A stretch of DNA of 48,145 nucleotides from CAMFKD01 sp964436955. GTDB lineage: Bacteria; Chlamydiota; Chlamydiia; Chlamydiales; JAJFMA01. A program made the translations under genes and the position numbers. This document shows positions 8,474 to 16,996 of the stretch, in pieces. The notes beneath the pieces are model-generated. The model saw only the letters and a program-made list of their open reading frames with translations, was not told where the DNA came from and made no database searches. The stretch covers positions 1-48,145 of the forward strand of contig CAYTFC010000013.1 in the NCBI GenBank assembly GCA_964436955.1. Direction: 5' to 3'. The stretch's first letter is position 1. Every line of letters begins with the position of its first letter.

Positions 8474-9445
8474 ATGTCAGCAGCCATGGAAGAAGTCCTG
8501 TTCTTTTCGGGGTCTTCTCATCCTACATTGGCTGAAGAAGTTGCAGTGGTCGCAGGCCTCCGACTTGGACGTATCGAATTAGGGCGCTTCCCCGATGGGG
8601 AAATTTTTGTTCAGCTGAACGAAAATGTGCGCGGACGTGATGTGTTTATCCTTCAGTCCATTGCACGCCATCCCAACCGTTATTTGATGGAGCTTCTGCT
8701 GATCGTTGACGCAGCTAAGCGTGCGGCAGCCCGAAGTATTGTGGTAGTCATTCCCTACTTTGGGTATAGCCGCCAAGATCGCAGAGACAAGCCACGTGTG
8801 CCGATTACGGCCAAGCTTGTCGCAGATTTGCTCCAGTCAGCTGGTGTTAAGCAGGTTGTTACAATGGACCTGCATACTGACCAGCTGCAAGGATTTTTTA
8901 ACATCCCGGTCGATAGCCTCCATGGCCGACCCAAGCTTGCTGAAGCTTTCCTTAACTGGAGTGGTGATCACGATGCTAGTAACCTCGTAGTAGCAACTCC
9001 AGATGTTGGAAGTGTAAAGCTAGCTCGGGCCTATGCCAGTGAGTTAAAAGTCGACCTGGTTATTGTCGATAAAGAACGCCTTGATGCTACTAAGGTCAAA
9101 GCAACGACAGTAATCGGGGATGTGCAAGGAAAAGATGTCCTTCTCGCTGACGATATGTGCTCTACAGCAGGTACATTAGTGTCAGCAGCGAAAGCGTGCC
9201 AGGAGAAGGGTGCCAATCGAGTGTTTGCCGCAATAACCCACGGGCTGTTTGTGGGTGATTCCATTAAGAACTTGGAAGCGAGCCCGATTGAAGCACTATT
9301 TGTGAGTGATACCATACCTCTCAATGAGAAAGCTGCCAAGTGTAGCAAGGTTCATCCCACCTCCGTAGCAAGTCTATTCGGCCAGGCGATTCAATGCATC
9401 GTTTCGGCGAAGTCCATCTCTTCTATGTACTTATGCTGTGTGTAG
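8474..9445 (+). CDS. prs: Ribose-phosphate pyrophosphokinase
   Basis: Makes PRPP from ribose 5-phosphate and ATP for nucleotide, His and Trp synthesis. The 323-residue length is standard. Visible features are FPDGEIFVQL near residue 37, the ATP-loop region YSRQDRRDKPRVPI near 93, the Mg2+/ribose region DLHTDQLQGFFNIPVD near 131, the catalytic K-x-R in VIVDKER near 198, and the PRPP loop DDMCSTAGT near 222. The loop usually reads DDM-x-DTxGT; here Ser replaces the third acid. ATG 8474 has AAGGTGG upstream. It leads the rplY-pth-rpsF-rpsR-rplI genes. Prs is not something I expect in animal-pathogenic Chlamydia, which import nucleotides, so it points to an environmental lineage. Confidence 0.93.
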   Translation: MSAAMEEVLFFSGSSHPTLAEEVAVVAGLRLGRIELGRFPDGEIFVQLNENVRGRDVFILQSIARHPNRYLMELLLIVDAAKRAAARSIVVVIPYFGYSRQDRRDKPRVPITAKLVADLLQSAGVKQVVTMDLHTDQLQGFFNIPVDSLHGRPKLAEAFLNWSGDHDASNLVVATPDVGSVKLARAYASELKVDLVIVDKERLDATKVKATTVIGDVQGKDVLLADDMCSTAGTLVSAAKACQEKGANRVFAAITHGLFVGDSIKNLEASPIEALFVSDTIPLNEKAAKCSKVHPTSVASLFGQAIQCIVSAKSISSMYLCCV

Positions 9446-9538
9446 CAGGCGAGTGATCCTAATCAATCATTCCTCCGTTGCCGCAGAGCTATAAACTAAA
9501 CATAAACATGAGAAACCTCGTCCCCTTAGGGAGGCTTC

Positions 9539-10099
9539 ATGGAACTCAAGATGTCAACACGGCCTGTAGCTAAAAAAAGCGAGGTCAAAAATGCGCGTTT
9601 GGATGGACTCATCCCAGCCGTAATTTATAGTGCAGGGAAGCCTGGCGACCCAATTTGTGTCGATGGGCCAACCTTCACTAACTTTTTAGCTAAGTTAAAG
9701 CGTGGACGCCTGCCAACAGTGCAGTTTGTTCTCGTGGACGACAAAGGCGCGAAACGCCGAGCTATCATAAAAGACATTCAGTACGACATTACCACATATG
9801 ACGTCATTCACTTGGATTTTCAAGAGATCCATGATGATGCTGAAGTTAATGTGAAAGTGCCTATTGAATGTGCAGGCTTAATTGAATGCGTGGGAATTAA
9901 ACATGGTGGCGTATTGCGTCAGGTTATCCGTTCTGTGAAGGTACGATGCCTTCCTAAGGATATGCCAGCGTACTTTGAGTTGGATATCACCAACTTGGAG
10001 CTGAAGCAGACTAAACGCCTACGCGACTTAGCTATCCCCCATGGCGTGCGTCCGATAGCAGATCTAAACGAAGTGGCCGTCGTTATCGCTAAGCGATAG
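9539..10099 (+). CDS. rplY: 50S ribosomal protein L25 (general stress protein Ctc)
   Basis: 5S rRNA-binding ribosomal protein of the long, two-domain Ctc/TL5 type (186 residues). The N-terminal domain (to about residue 95) has RPVAKKSEVKNARLDGLIPAVIY. The C-terminal beta domain contains IHDDAEVNVKVPIECAG. A strong AGGGAGG lies seven bases before ATG 9539. It follows prs after 93 bases and precedes pth by 14 bases, the classic prs-ctc-pth order. Confidence 0.95.
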   Translation: MELKMSTRPVAKKSEVKNARLDGLIPAVIYSAGKPGDPICVDGPTFTNFLAKLKRGRLPTVQFVLVDDKGAKRRAIIKDIQYDITTYDVIHLDFQEIHDDAEVNVKVPIECAGLIECVGIKHGGVLRQVIRSVKVRCLPKDMPAYFELDITNLELKQTKRLRDLAIPHGVRPIADLNEVAVVIAKR

Positions 10100-10113
10100 A
10101 AGTAGGACTTAAG

Positions 10114-10791
10114 GTGCAAGAGCAAGGAGAAAGAAAGGTACACGTCATAGTGGGTTTAGGAAACCCAGGCAAACAATACGAAAGAACCCGACATAATATT
10201 GGATTCATGGTCGTTCAAGCTTTGGCTAGCTCTAAAGGGCTAGTCTGGCGCGAAGACTCTCGTTGGCCTGGTATTGCAACTAAAACAACTACAGCAGATG
10301 CCGATCTTTACCTACTCATGCCGACGACATACATGAATGAAAGCGGACGCGCCGTGCAACGTTACCTCAGTTATTACAAGGTAACACCGGCGAGTCTTCT
10401 GGTGGTGACCGATGATGTGGCCCTGGACTTTGGTGCAACGCGCCTTAGACCTAACGGAGGCACAGGAGGTCACAATGGCCTAAAGAGTATTCAGGCCATA
10501 TTAGGTACCCAAGAGTTCGCGCGATTGCGTATGGGTATCGGCGACCGGGAACATGGAGACCTCGCGGACTATGTCCTCGCGGACTTCACTAAAGAGGAGC
10601 AGGAACATCTCGAAGGCTTTATCCAAAAAGGGATTCAAGTCCTCGAAGACGTTCTGCGAAACGGAGTTCCCGTGGTAATGAACAACGCCAACACCAGAAA
10701 GAAGGCGTCCCCAGGGCAACCTGAAGAACAGATAAAGAAACAAAACGACGAAAGTGCGCAGGAGAACCAGCATGAGTCGAGAAAACAATAA
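10114..10791 (+). CDS. pth: Peptidyl-tRNA hydrolase
   Basis: Recycles peptidyl-tRNAs that fall off stalled ribosomes. The core (residues ~8-190) has all family marks: VGLGNPGKQYERTRHNIGF with the catalytic His, LLMPTTYMNESG, and GGTGGHNGLKSI with the active-site Asn. The start is GTG at 10114, because the family core begins just after it. The C-terminus has about 30 extra polar residues (Lys, Gln and Asn rich) that run past the start of rpsF, giving a 20-base overlap in another frame. The tail is probably disordered. Confidence 0.94.
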   Translation: MQEQGERKVHVIVGLGNPGKQYERTRHNIGFMVVQALASSKGLVWREDSRWPGIATKTTTADADLYLLMPTTYMNESGRAVQRYLSYYKVTPASLLVVTDDVALDFGATRLRPNGGTGGHNGLKSIQAILGTQEFARLRMGIGDREHGDLADYVLADFTKEEQEHLEGFIQKGIQVLEDVLRNGVPVVMNNANTRKKASPGQPEEQIKKQNDESAQENQHESRKQ

Positions 10792-11119
10792 TCATCACCT
10801 CTATGAGGGGATGTACATCATTAGTTCGACGCTTAGCGAAGATGCCAGGGCGAAAGCCTTTGAGAAAATTCAAAATGGCATCACCGAGCGTAGCGGAAAG
10901 ATACATAAGGTACATGATCAAGGACGCCGCAGACTTGCTTATGATATCGATGGACACAGAGAAGGCCACTACTACCTCGTGTACTTTGATGCACCAGCAG
11001 AGGCCATTTCTGAAATGTGGAAGGATTACCATCTGAATGAAGACTTGGTACGCTTTCTCACTTTGACGACCGATGAGGTCCGTGAAAAGATCGAGTTCAA
11101 AATGTTGGCGGAACAGTAA
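10772..11119 (+). CDS. rpsF: 30S ribosomal protein S6
   Basis: Small-subunit protein that pairs with S18 on the platform of the 30S subunit. I chose ATG 10772 (115 residues) rather than an upstream GTG because AGGAG sits eight bases before it. The core has YEGMYIISSTLSEDA, the RNA-contacting GRRRLAYDIDGHREGHY and the ending DLVRFLTLTTDEV, as expected. It overlaps the end of pth by 20 bases and is followed 12 bases later by rpsR. Confidence 0.94.
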   Translation: MSRENNNHHLYEGMYIISSTLSEDARAKAFEKIQNGITERSGKIHKVHDQGRRRLAYDIDGHREGHYYLVYFDAPAEAISEMWKDYHLNEDLVRFLTLTTDEVREKIEFKMLAEQ

Positions 11120-11131
11120 GGAGTCGTGATC

Positions 11132-11386
11132 ATGAAGCAAAAGACTAAGCGTTCCAGCTTTGAGCGTACAAAAAGGCGCAAGAACTGCCCCTTTACTATC
11201 GCTGGTATTAAGCCAGCAGAAATCGACTACAAAGACACGAATACGTTGTTGAAGTTCGTTACGGACCGCGGTAAAATATTGCCACGGCGTATTACCGGTG
11301 TTTCTGCACATCACCAGAGGTTTCTAGCTCAAGCGATTAAGCGTGCGCGTCATATGGCGCTCCTGCCGTTTGTAGCAGACGCATAG
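11132..11386 (+). CDS. rpsR: 30S ribosomal protein S18
   Basis: 84-residue basic protein that binds 16S rRNA with S6. ATG 11132 is preferred over GTG 11126 because AGGAG ends eight bases before the ATG. Typical features are the early CPFT segment, IDYKDTNTLLKFV, and GKILPRRITGVSAHHQR. A single Cys remains near residue 17; this looks like the zinc-free form. It is part of the rpsF-rpsR-rplI run. Confidence 0.94.
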   Translation: MKQKTKRSSFERTKRRKNCPFTIAGIKPAEIDYKDTNTLLKFVTDRGKILPRRITGVSAHHQRFLAQAIKRARHMALLPFVADA

Positions 11387-11404
11387 TAAAGAAGGAAATC
11401 GATT

Positions 11405-11953
11405 ATGGCTACGAAATTACTACTTGTTCAAGACGTGGATGACCTAGGACGCAGCGGCGATGTCGTAAGTGTGAAGCCTGGTTTTGCACGCAACTACTTG
11501 ATCCCGCATGGTTTTGCTAAGGTTGCTGACAAGAGAACCTTGCGCATGCAGGCTCGCTTGCAGCAAGAGCGCGCGGTGCGCGCTGCTGAGGACCGCCGAG
11601 AAGCTGAGACACAAGCGACACAGCTTGCGGACATTCAGCTTACAACGATTGTAAAGGTGGACCAAGAAGGCAATATGTACGGGTCTGTCAGTGCCCACGA
11701 CATCATGAAATTGCTCGCAGAGCAAGCTAAGGTGGAAGTGGAGAAGAAGTCCGTGCAGCTCAAGCATGCCATCAAGGAACTCGGCATTCATCGCGTTTCA
11801 TTGCGTTTGAAAGAGGGTGTGGAAGCAACAATTGTCGTTAAGGTTATGACTGAAGACGGTAATTTTGAATCTGCATCATCGAAGCGCAGTACTGCGAAGG
11901 AAGTCACTCGTGAAGAGGAAGCTGAAGACGACGAAGAAGCTTCTCAAGAGTAA
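11405..11953 (+). CDS. rplI: 50S ribosomal protein L9
   Basis: Large-subunit protein with two RNA-binding domains joined by a long helix. The N-terminal domain shows LLVQDVDDLGRSGDVVSVKPG and FARNYLIPHGFA. The central helix (about residues 40-75) is rich in Arg, Glu and Gln. The C-terminal domain contains NMYGSVSAHDI. The 182-residue product ends in about 30 acidic, Glu/Asp-rich residues beyond the usual length near 150. AAGGAAAT precedes ATG 11405. Last ribosomal gene of the cluster. Confidence 0.94.
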   Translation: MATKLLLVQDVDDLGRSGDVVSVKPGFARNYLIPHGFAKVADKRTLRMQARLQQERAVRAAEDRREAETQATQLADIQLTTIVKVDQEGNMYGSVSAHDIMKLLAEQAKVEVEKKSVQLKHAIKELGIHRVSLRLKEGVEATIVVKVMTEDGNFESASSKRSTAKEVTREEEAEDDEEASQE

Positions 11954-11962
11954 AGAATATAG

Positions 11963-12064
11963 GGAAAGGGACCAAGGAACGCAAGGGGCCTAAGGGACAA
12001 AAGACGGATACAGATTGTTCATTTTTTGCCTCTTAGGTCTCTTAAGTCCCTAACGTCCCTTTCT
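11963..12064. other. Imperfect long inverted repeat after rplI
   Basis: A purine-rich stretch (AAAGGGACC ... CTAAGGGAC) is followed by a pyrimidine-rich near-complement (CTTAGGTCTCTTAAGTCCC ... GTCCCTTTC), with ATTTTTTGCC between them. A long mismatched hairpin is possible between rplI and ispE, acting as an attenuator, processing site or terminator. Confidence 0.35.
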
Positions 12065-12085
12065 CCTTGTTATTGGGAGCCTTTT

Positions 12086-12916
12086 ATGAAGCTCATTTCG
12101 CCAGCGAAAATTAACGTCTTTCTGCGGGTTTTCGGTCGTCGATCTGATGGTTATCACGATTTAGCTTCTCTTTTCCAGGCCATTGATCTTTGTGATCTTC
12201 TTGATATACAATTATCTAACGATGGAGTCGATCGCCTTAGCTGCGATCAGCCAAGCGTTCCAAACGACGCATCCAATCTTATTATAAAAGCAGCTAACCT
12301 ATTTCGGCGTAAAACCAAACTTGCGTTTGGTTTAACTGTGCACTTAGAGAAGCGCATCCCCATTCAGGCCGGACTTGGAGGAGGTAGTAGCAACGCTGCC
12401 ACAACCCTATGGGGCCTAAACCAGCTATGTGGCTGTCCAGCTACAATCGATGAACTCATTGCTTGGTCAGGAGAAATTGGCTCTGATATCACCTTTTTCC
12501 TCTCCCAAGGTACCGCGTACTGCACAGGTAGAGGCGAGATTATGCGTCTGATTCCTCCACTTCCTAGGCAAGATCTATGGATAGCTAAGCCAACGGAAGG
12601 GTTATCAACACCAGATGTGTTTAAGCGATTCGATAACAATAAAGCGGACCACAGAGATCCTGAGCTGGCATTAAGCAAATGTCAGTTGGGTGAGTTCGCT
12701 TGCTTTAACGATCTGGAGCTACCAGCATTTTTGGTGTTGCCCAAGCTAGCAGAAATAAAAAATGAGCTACAAAAGACTTGTAGCTCACAAACTCTGATGT
12801 CGGGAAGCGGCACTAGTTTCTTCTGTTTAGGAGTTCAGAAACCTTGGCCGATTTTTGGAGTAGATCTATTCCCAGCGCGTTTTATCAACCGAGCATCGGA
12901 AACTTGGTACTGTTAG
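12086..12916 (+). CDS. ispE: 4-diphosphocytidyl-2-C-methyl-D-erythritol kinase
   Basis: GHMP-family kinase of the non-mevalonate isoprenoid pathway; phosphorylates CDP-methylerythritol with ATP. The 276-residue frame starts at ATG 12086 (ISPAKINVFLRVFGRRSDGYH), preceded by TTGGGAG. An upstream TTG in the same frame would add a low-complexity leader and is rejected. The ATP loop GLGGGSSNAATT is near residue 95, and the C-terminal GHMP motif LMSGSGTSFF near 240. It closes the chlamydial rplY-to-ispE cluster. Its stop codon overlaps the stop of the convergent 51-residue gene by three to four bases. Confidence 0.93.
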   Translation: MKLISPAKINVFLRVFGRRSDGYHDLASLFQAIDLCDLLDIQLSNDGVDRLSCDQPSVPNDASNLIIKAANLFRRKTKLAFGLTVHLEKRIPIQAGLGGGSSNAATTLWGLNQLCGCPATIDELIAWSGEIGSDITFFLSQGTAYCTGRGEIMRLIPPLPRQDLWIAKPTEGLSTPDVFKRFDNNKADHRDPELALSKCQLGEFACFNDLELPAFLVLPKLAEIKNELQKTCSSQTLMSGSGTSFFCLGVQKPWPIFGVDLFPARFINRASETWYC

Positions 12917-13068
12917 ATCCGTCCAGTCAGCAGCAGAATGACGAGGATTAGTACGATGATGAATAGACCGCTGCTAGGATAGAAACCCCATCCTGCGCTA
13001 TGTGGCCAAGTAGGTAGGGCGCCGATCAACAGCAAAATTAAAACAACCAGTAGAATAGTGCTTAACAT
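12913..13068 (-). CDS. Small membrane protein, DUF3309-like (51 aa)
   Basis: A 51-residue protein: hydrophobic helix, LPTWPHSAGWG centre, then a second hydrophobic helix ending LLLTGRI. The centre matches my memory of DUF3309 peptides, found in many bacteria with unknown function. A strong AGGAGG lies five bases before ATG 13068. Upstream by nine bases is a 26-residue membrane peptide gene whose end overlaps this gene's Shine-Dalgarno region. The coding end overlaps the ispE stop from the opposite strand. Too short for most gene callers. Confidence 0.8.
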   Translation of the reverse strand: MLSTILLVVLILLLIGALPTWPHSAGWGFYPSSGLFIIVLILVILLLTGRI

Positions 13069-13077
13069 GTTGTCCTC

Positions 13078-13158
13078 CTAGATGATACCTATTAGCTTAA
13101 GAATAATCAGTAGGCTTATTGGTACTCCAAGAAGCCACAATAACATCATTTTGCCCAT
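13078..13158 (-). CDS. 26-residue membrane peptide
   Basis: Short frame with AAGGAG eight bases before ATG 13158. The product begins MGKMMLLWLLGVPISLL and is a single hydrophobic helix with two lysines. It lies directly upstream of the DUF3309-like gene on the same strand, so the pair probably forms an operon of tiny membrane proteins. Evidence is the ribosome site, composition and pairing; no family is recognised with certainty. Confidence 0.55.
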   Translation of the reverse strand: MGKMMLLWLLGVPISLLIILKLIGII

Positions 13159-13300
13159 AACCGGTACTCCTTCTGTAATTAGTAGACTCACCTAACATCA
13201 CATTAAAACTTGGTAAGGCCGTTGTAAAGAAATTAATGTCTTTTGCATTTATCTCGTCCCATTTGGTAGTCTGACACCGCACATCCACTGGAATTAATCA

Positions 13301-14284
13301 ATGAAAACTCATGACGCGCCTCTTATCATCGTTACTGGAGGAGCCGGATTTATCGGTTCTGCTTTTATACGCCATCTCAACGATCAGGGAATTTCCAACA
13401 TTCTTGTCGTCGATGATCTTGGCACCGATGGAAAATGGGTCAATTTAGTTGGTAAACGTTTTACGGACATCGTACCGGTAGCCGGGCTGTTTGATTGGCT
13501 GGAAGGTCGCCAGAACGATGTTGCTTCGATTCTACATCTAGGGGCCTGTAGTAGTACTGTAGAAAACGATGCCAGCTATCTTCTAGAGAATAATTACCGC
13601 TACACTCTCCGGTTGGCTGAGTATGCTCTTAAGCATCACAAGCGATTTGTCTACGCCTCATCTGCCGCGACATATGGCGATGGAAGTTTGGGTTTCAACG
13701 ACAGTCACGAGGGCTTAGAATTTCTGCAGCCTTTGAATATGTACGGCTATTCAAAGCACCTTTTTGATCTTTGGGCGCTGCGTCAGGGCGTTTTGCATAA
13801 CGTTGTGGGACTAAAATATTTCAACGTTTTTGGTCCTAACGAGGCACATAAGGGCCGCATGGCATCTGTTATTCGCAGTATGGTTCCTGCCATTCAGAAA
13901 GAAGGAGCAGTTAAGCTCTTTAAATCCAATGATTCTGCATTTGCGGATGGTGGGCAAAAGCGCGATTTCATCTATGTTAAGGATGTCGCCAGAATGACGC
14001 ATGCCTTTCTAAACAGCACGATTGGAGGCATTTACAATGTCGGACGCGGAATTGGTGAAACGTGGAATTCCTTAGCCAAAGCTGTTTTTAAGGGACTTGG
14101 GGTTAGCGAAAACATACAGTATATCGATATGCCGCCAGACCTCATTGGCAAATATCAAAACTACACCTGTGCGGACATGGATAAAACACGCAAAGCTATT
14201 GGCGCCCAATCGGCATGCCAACCATTAGAAGACAGCGTTGTCAACTACGTAAGAGAACATTTGTTACCGGGAAAAACATGGTAA
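13301..14284 (+). CDS. hldD: ADP-L-glycero-D-manno-heptose 6-epimerase
   Basis: Extended short-chain dehydrogenase that epimerises ADP-heptose for the lipopolysaccharide core. The 327-residue product has the NADP-binding GGAGFIGSAF near residue 14, the HLGACSSTVE segment near 79, and the catalytic Tyr-Lys pair in MYGYSKHLFD near 147. Later landmarks are KYFNVFGPNEAHKGRMASV and QKRDFIYVKDVA, all typical of HldD. The stop overlaps the start of hldE by seven bases. Animal-pathogenic chlamydiae make heptose-less LPS, so this pair suggests a core extended beyond KDO. Confidence 0.93.
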   Translation: MKTHDAPLIIVTGGAGFIGSAFIRHLNDQGISNILVVDDLGTDGKWVNLVGKRFTDIVPVAGLFDWLEGRQNDVASILHLGACSSTVENDASYLLENNYRYTLRLAEYALKHHKRFVYASSAATYGDGSLGFNDSHEGLEFLQPLNMYGYSKHLFDLWALRQGVLHNVVGLKYFNVFGPNEAHKGRMASVIRSMVPAIQKEGAVKLFKSNDSAFADGGQKRDFIYVKDVARMTHAFLNSTIGGIYNVGRGIGETWNSLAKAVFKGLGVSENIQYIDMPPDLIGKYQNYTCADMDKTRKAIGAQSACQPLEDSVVNYVREHLLPGKTW

Positions 14285-15603
14285 GATTGGTTGGAACTAT
14301 CGGACGTCTACGCACCTCGAAAGTGCTCGTGGCTGGCGACCTCATTTTGGATACCTACACAGTGGGAAAGGTCCATCGTATTTCACCAGAAGCTCCGGTA
14401 GCTGTTGTAAAAGTTCACCATGAGGAGCACCGTCCGGGCGGGTCTGGCAATGTCGTGCTTAACTTGCGCTCGCTTGGAGCGGAAGTGGTGACTCTCGGTC
14501 GCGTCGGCGATGACCATGCTGGACGCCTGTTGATTGAGTGTTTACAATGTGAGGGAGTAAATACAGCTGGCATTCTTCCTCAACTCGGCGTCCCCACACC
14601 GGTAAAAAACCGAATTATCGCAGATAATCAGCAGATTGTGCGTGTGGACCGCGAGGAAGCACAGCCATTATGTCCAGTGCTTGAAAAGCAGCTTCTCGCG
14701 CAGCTTCCTGAGTTATTAAAGGGTGTAGACCTTGTCGCCATCTCTGACTATGGAAAAGGGTTTTTCACGCCAACTTTGATTAGTGGTCTTATAGCGACCG
14801 CGCGTCAATGCAATATTCCGGTGGTGGTAGACCCAAAAGGCATTGATTTTCGTAAGTATCGCGGAGCCTCCGTAATTAAACCTAATCTATCTGAAGCCAT
14901 AATGGCGTCGGGACTCCCTCAAGAAGTGGGTTTAGATACTATCGCAGCCAAAGTTTTAGAAATCACCGATGCTGATGTTTTGATGATCACACGATCACAA
15001 GATGGCATTTCTCTCTTCCATCGCGCCGGCAAGCGTGATGATTTTCCGGTTAAAGTTCATGAAGTGCGAGATGTGACGGGAGCTGGTGACACTGTCTTGG
15101 CTATGCTATCTTGCGCCTTGGCAAGTGGACTGTCCATAGCGGAAGCATCTCAGTTATGCAACGTCGCCGCAGGCATTGCAATTGAACGATTTGGATGCGC
15201 ACGAGTTTCATTATCCGACATCGCTAGGCGTGTATTAGAAGGCGACGTAGCTAACAAAGTCTTTGACGAAGAGCACCTATTTGCGTTACAGCAAACATTA
15301 GTGGGACGTAAGTTGGCGGTGCTTGGCCTCAACTCAGTCGAGGGACTTTCACCTCGGGCGTTTGGACTGATGCAGCAGATTGCACGTAGGGATAACTGGT
15401 CGTTGCTAGTGTACCTACGTGATAATGATCCAGATATGCATTTGATTGAGATGTTGGTGTCGCTTCGTGAAGTAGACTTTATCATTCTTAAGAGCGAGAG
15501 CTTACGCCACTTATGCAATTGTATTCATCCCGACGAAGTGTTCGTCGTGGAAGGCTCTGGCATCAGGCCCTTACCCGATAGCCAAGAGCTCGTTATGGTC
15601 TAG
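14278..15603 (+). CDS. hldE: Heptose-7-phosphate kinase with degenerate cytidylyltransferase domain
   Basis: Residues 1-330 are a PfkB-family D-beta-D-heptose 7-phosphate kinase: LVAGDLILDTY near 17, RPGGSGNVVLNLRSLGA near 52, and DVTGAGDT at 265-272 with the catalytic Asp. Residues 343-425 align by eye with the nucleotidyltransferase half of bifunctional HldE, but where that domain has the nucleotide-binding H-x-G-H (normally FDILHAGH) this protein reads VEGLSPRA. The adenylyl transfer step is therefore probably inactive here and done by a separate enzyme. ATG 14278 overlaps the hldD stop, so translation is coupled. 441 residues in total. Confidence 0.87.
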   Translation: MVRLVGTIGRLRTSKVLVAGDLILDTYTVGKVHRISPEAPVAVVKVHHEEHRPGGSGNVVLNLRSLGAEVVTLGRVGDDHAGRLLIECLQCEGVNTAGILPQLGVPTPVKNRIIADNQQIVRVDREEAQPLCPVLEKQLLAQLPELLKGVDLVAISDYGKGFFTPTLISGLIATARQCNIPVVVDPKGIDFRKYRGASVIKPNLSEAIMASGLPQEVGLDTIAAKVLEITDADVLMITRSQDGISLFHRAGKRDDFPVKVHEVRDVTGAGDTVLAMLSCALASGLSIAEASQLCNVAAGIAIERFGCARVSLSDIARRVLEGDVANKVFDEEHLFALQQTLVGRKLAVLGLNSVEGLSPRAFGLMQQIARRDNWSLLVYLRDNDPDMHLIEMLVSLREVDFIILKSESLRHLCNCIHPDEVFVVEGSGIRPLPDSQELVMV

Positions 15604-15622
15604 ATGTAAAAGGGAGGTTGCT

Positions 15623-16987
15623 ATGGGCCAGGAAGCGTTTCAATGGAAGTGTCATCCGGAGGCTGAGCGCCTGCTTCTCGATCTTCTAGATCGCGCTTGT
15701 GAGGCAAATAAAGCCATAGCGAACCTGCGAGATGATTTACAGAAACTAACAAGCACACGGCTGTTTGATTGGCTAGACCATATTGTGGTTGGCGGCAGCC
15801 CTTCACGCGTCTCTGAGTTAGAGATGCTGGGCTTTGTATGCAATCAAGCCGGTTCCGCCTACCGCGTGTTTCACCATCCTGGAGCTCAACTTCCCATGTT
15901 GGTGGTACAGGATTTTCCTGATGATGTCGGAGGAGTCGCCGTCAAGGTAGATAGTATAGCAGATTATCTGATGGCTTGTAGTCAGCAAGGCATTATAGAA
16001 GGTACACCATTCGGAGGCTATCGTCGCTGCAATGTAGCGGTGGATAATGGCGTGGCGTTGTGGATTGTGGAAAGACGCAGTACACGTTCTTTAGAGCCCA
16101 CTTACTATGACGAAAGCTATGTTCAACGTTATATAGAAGCGCGCGAGCAATGGAAAAGTCGTCCTCGTGCAGATGAGGATGAAGACCATGCAGCAGCACA
16201 AATGCTGCAGCTGGCTTCTGATATGGCGAGTTTGTTAGGACGCGATATGGCGGCGTGGGTTGTATTAGAAGTTGAGCGTGATAGGTGGCAATCGCGCAAC
16301 CGAGCCGCGCAAGTGCAAAAAGGTCGTCAAGATCGCTTGGGAATGGGCTGGGCTAACCATGATCATCACACATTTCGTTCCAGTCGTCGCCATTTTCCGG
16401 CGCTTGTCAGACTATTTGAGATTTTAGGTTTTCACTGCCGCGAAAGGTACTATGCTGGTTTAGAAGCTGGTTGGGGCGCCCAGGTTATGGAGAACCCAGT
16501 GGCAGGACTGGTGTTGTTTTTGGACGTTGATTTGGCGTCTGAAGAGCTTGCAGTGGACTTTGCACATCAGGCCATTCCTGAAATGGACACGTACAACACG
16601 GTTGGATTGTGGTGTGCTTTGCACGGCGATTCCATTCTTAAGGCAGGCATGCATCACCTCGAGTCACAGTTCTTTTTTGATGAACTCAAAAAGGATCTTG
16701 CTGAACGCGATGTGGGCATGATGGAACCCTTTAGTACTTTTTCTTACTTGCGTCAGGCGTTTACCAAAGGTGAAATCTGGCAAGTTTGTCCTAAGAGGAT
16801 AGACAAGCTCCTGGCTAGCGGCAAAATCACTCAAGAGCAAGCCGACAAGTTTTGCAAAGACGGAGCTTTAGGAAGTCACCTGGAAAACCTGCAGCGACGT
16901 GAGGGCTACAAAGGCTTTAACCAGAAAAACGTGAGCCTGATCATCCAAAAAACAGATCCCCGCAAAGCTCATGCAGATGCTTTTTGA
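15623..16987 (+). CDS. Conserved-looking hypothetical protein beside heptose genes
   Basis: Unrecognised 454-residue soluble protein. GGGAGG precedes ATG 15623, which lies 19 bases after hldE, so it is probably in the same operon. Two similar-looking halves can be seen. Residues ~45-150 (DWLDHIVVGG ... MLGFVCNQAGSAYRVFHHPG) and ~235-330 (DHHTFRSSRRHFPALVRLFEILGFHCRERY) both place a His early, then a helix ending LGF, then an aromatic-rich strand. That is the pattern of VOC/glyoxalase-type metal-binding modules. The C-terminus includes a helical region. A role tied to sugar or LPS metabolism is suggested only by position. Confidence 0.65.
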   Translation: MGQEAFQWKCHPEAERLLLDLLDRACEANKAIANLRDDLQKLTSTRLFDWLDHIVVGGSPSRVSELEMLGFVCNQAGSAYRVFHHPGAQLPMLVVQDFPDDVGGVAVKVDSIADYLMACSQQGIIEGTPFGGYRRCNVAVDNGVALWIVERRSTRSLEPTYYDESYVQRYIEAREQWKSRPRADEDEDHAAAQMLQLASDMASLLGRDMAAWVVLEVERDRWQSRNRAAQVQKGRQDRLGMGWANHDHHTFRSSRRHFPALVRLFEILGFHCRERYYAGLEAGWGAQVMENPVAGLVLFLDVDLASEELAVDFAHQAIPEMDTYNTVGLWCALHGDSILKAGMHHLESQFFFDELKKDLAERDVGMMEPFSTFSYLRQAFTKGEIWQVCPKRIDKLLASGKITQEQADKFCKDGALGSHLENLQRREGYKGFNQKNVSLIIQKTDPRKAHADAF

Positions 16988-16996
16988 TAGCGAAGC

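Noticed and set aside
10619..11314. 231-residue frame opposite pth, rpsF and rpsR
   Set aside because: Lies antisense to three certain genes, has no recognisable motif and is explained by their codon pattern.
13097..13288. 63-residue minus-strand frame
   Set aside because: No ribosome site or plausible composition, and it overlaps the better supported 26-residue peptide with AAGGAG before its ATG.
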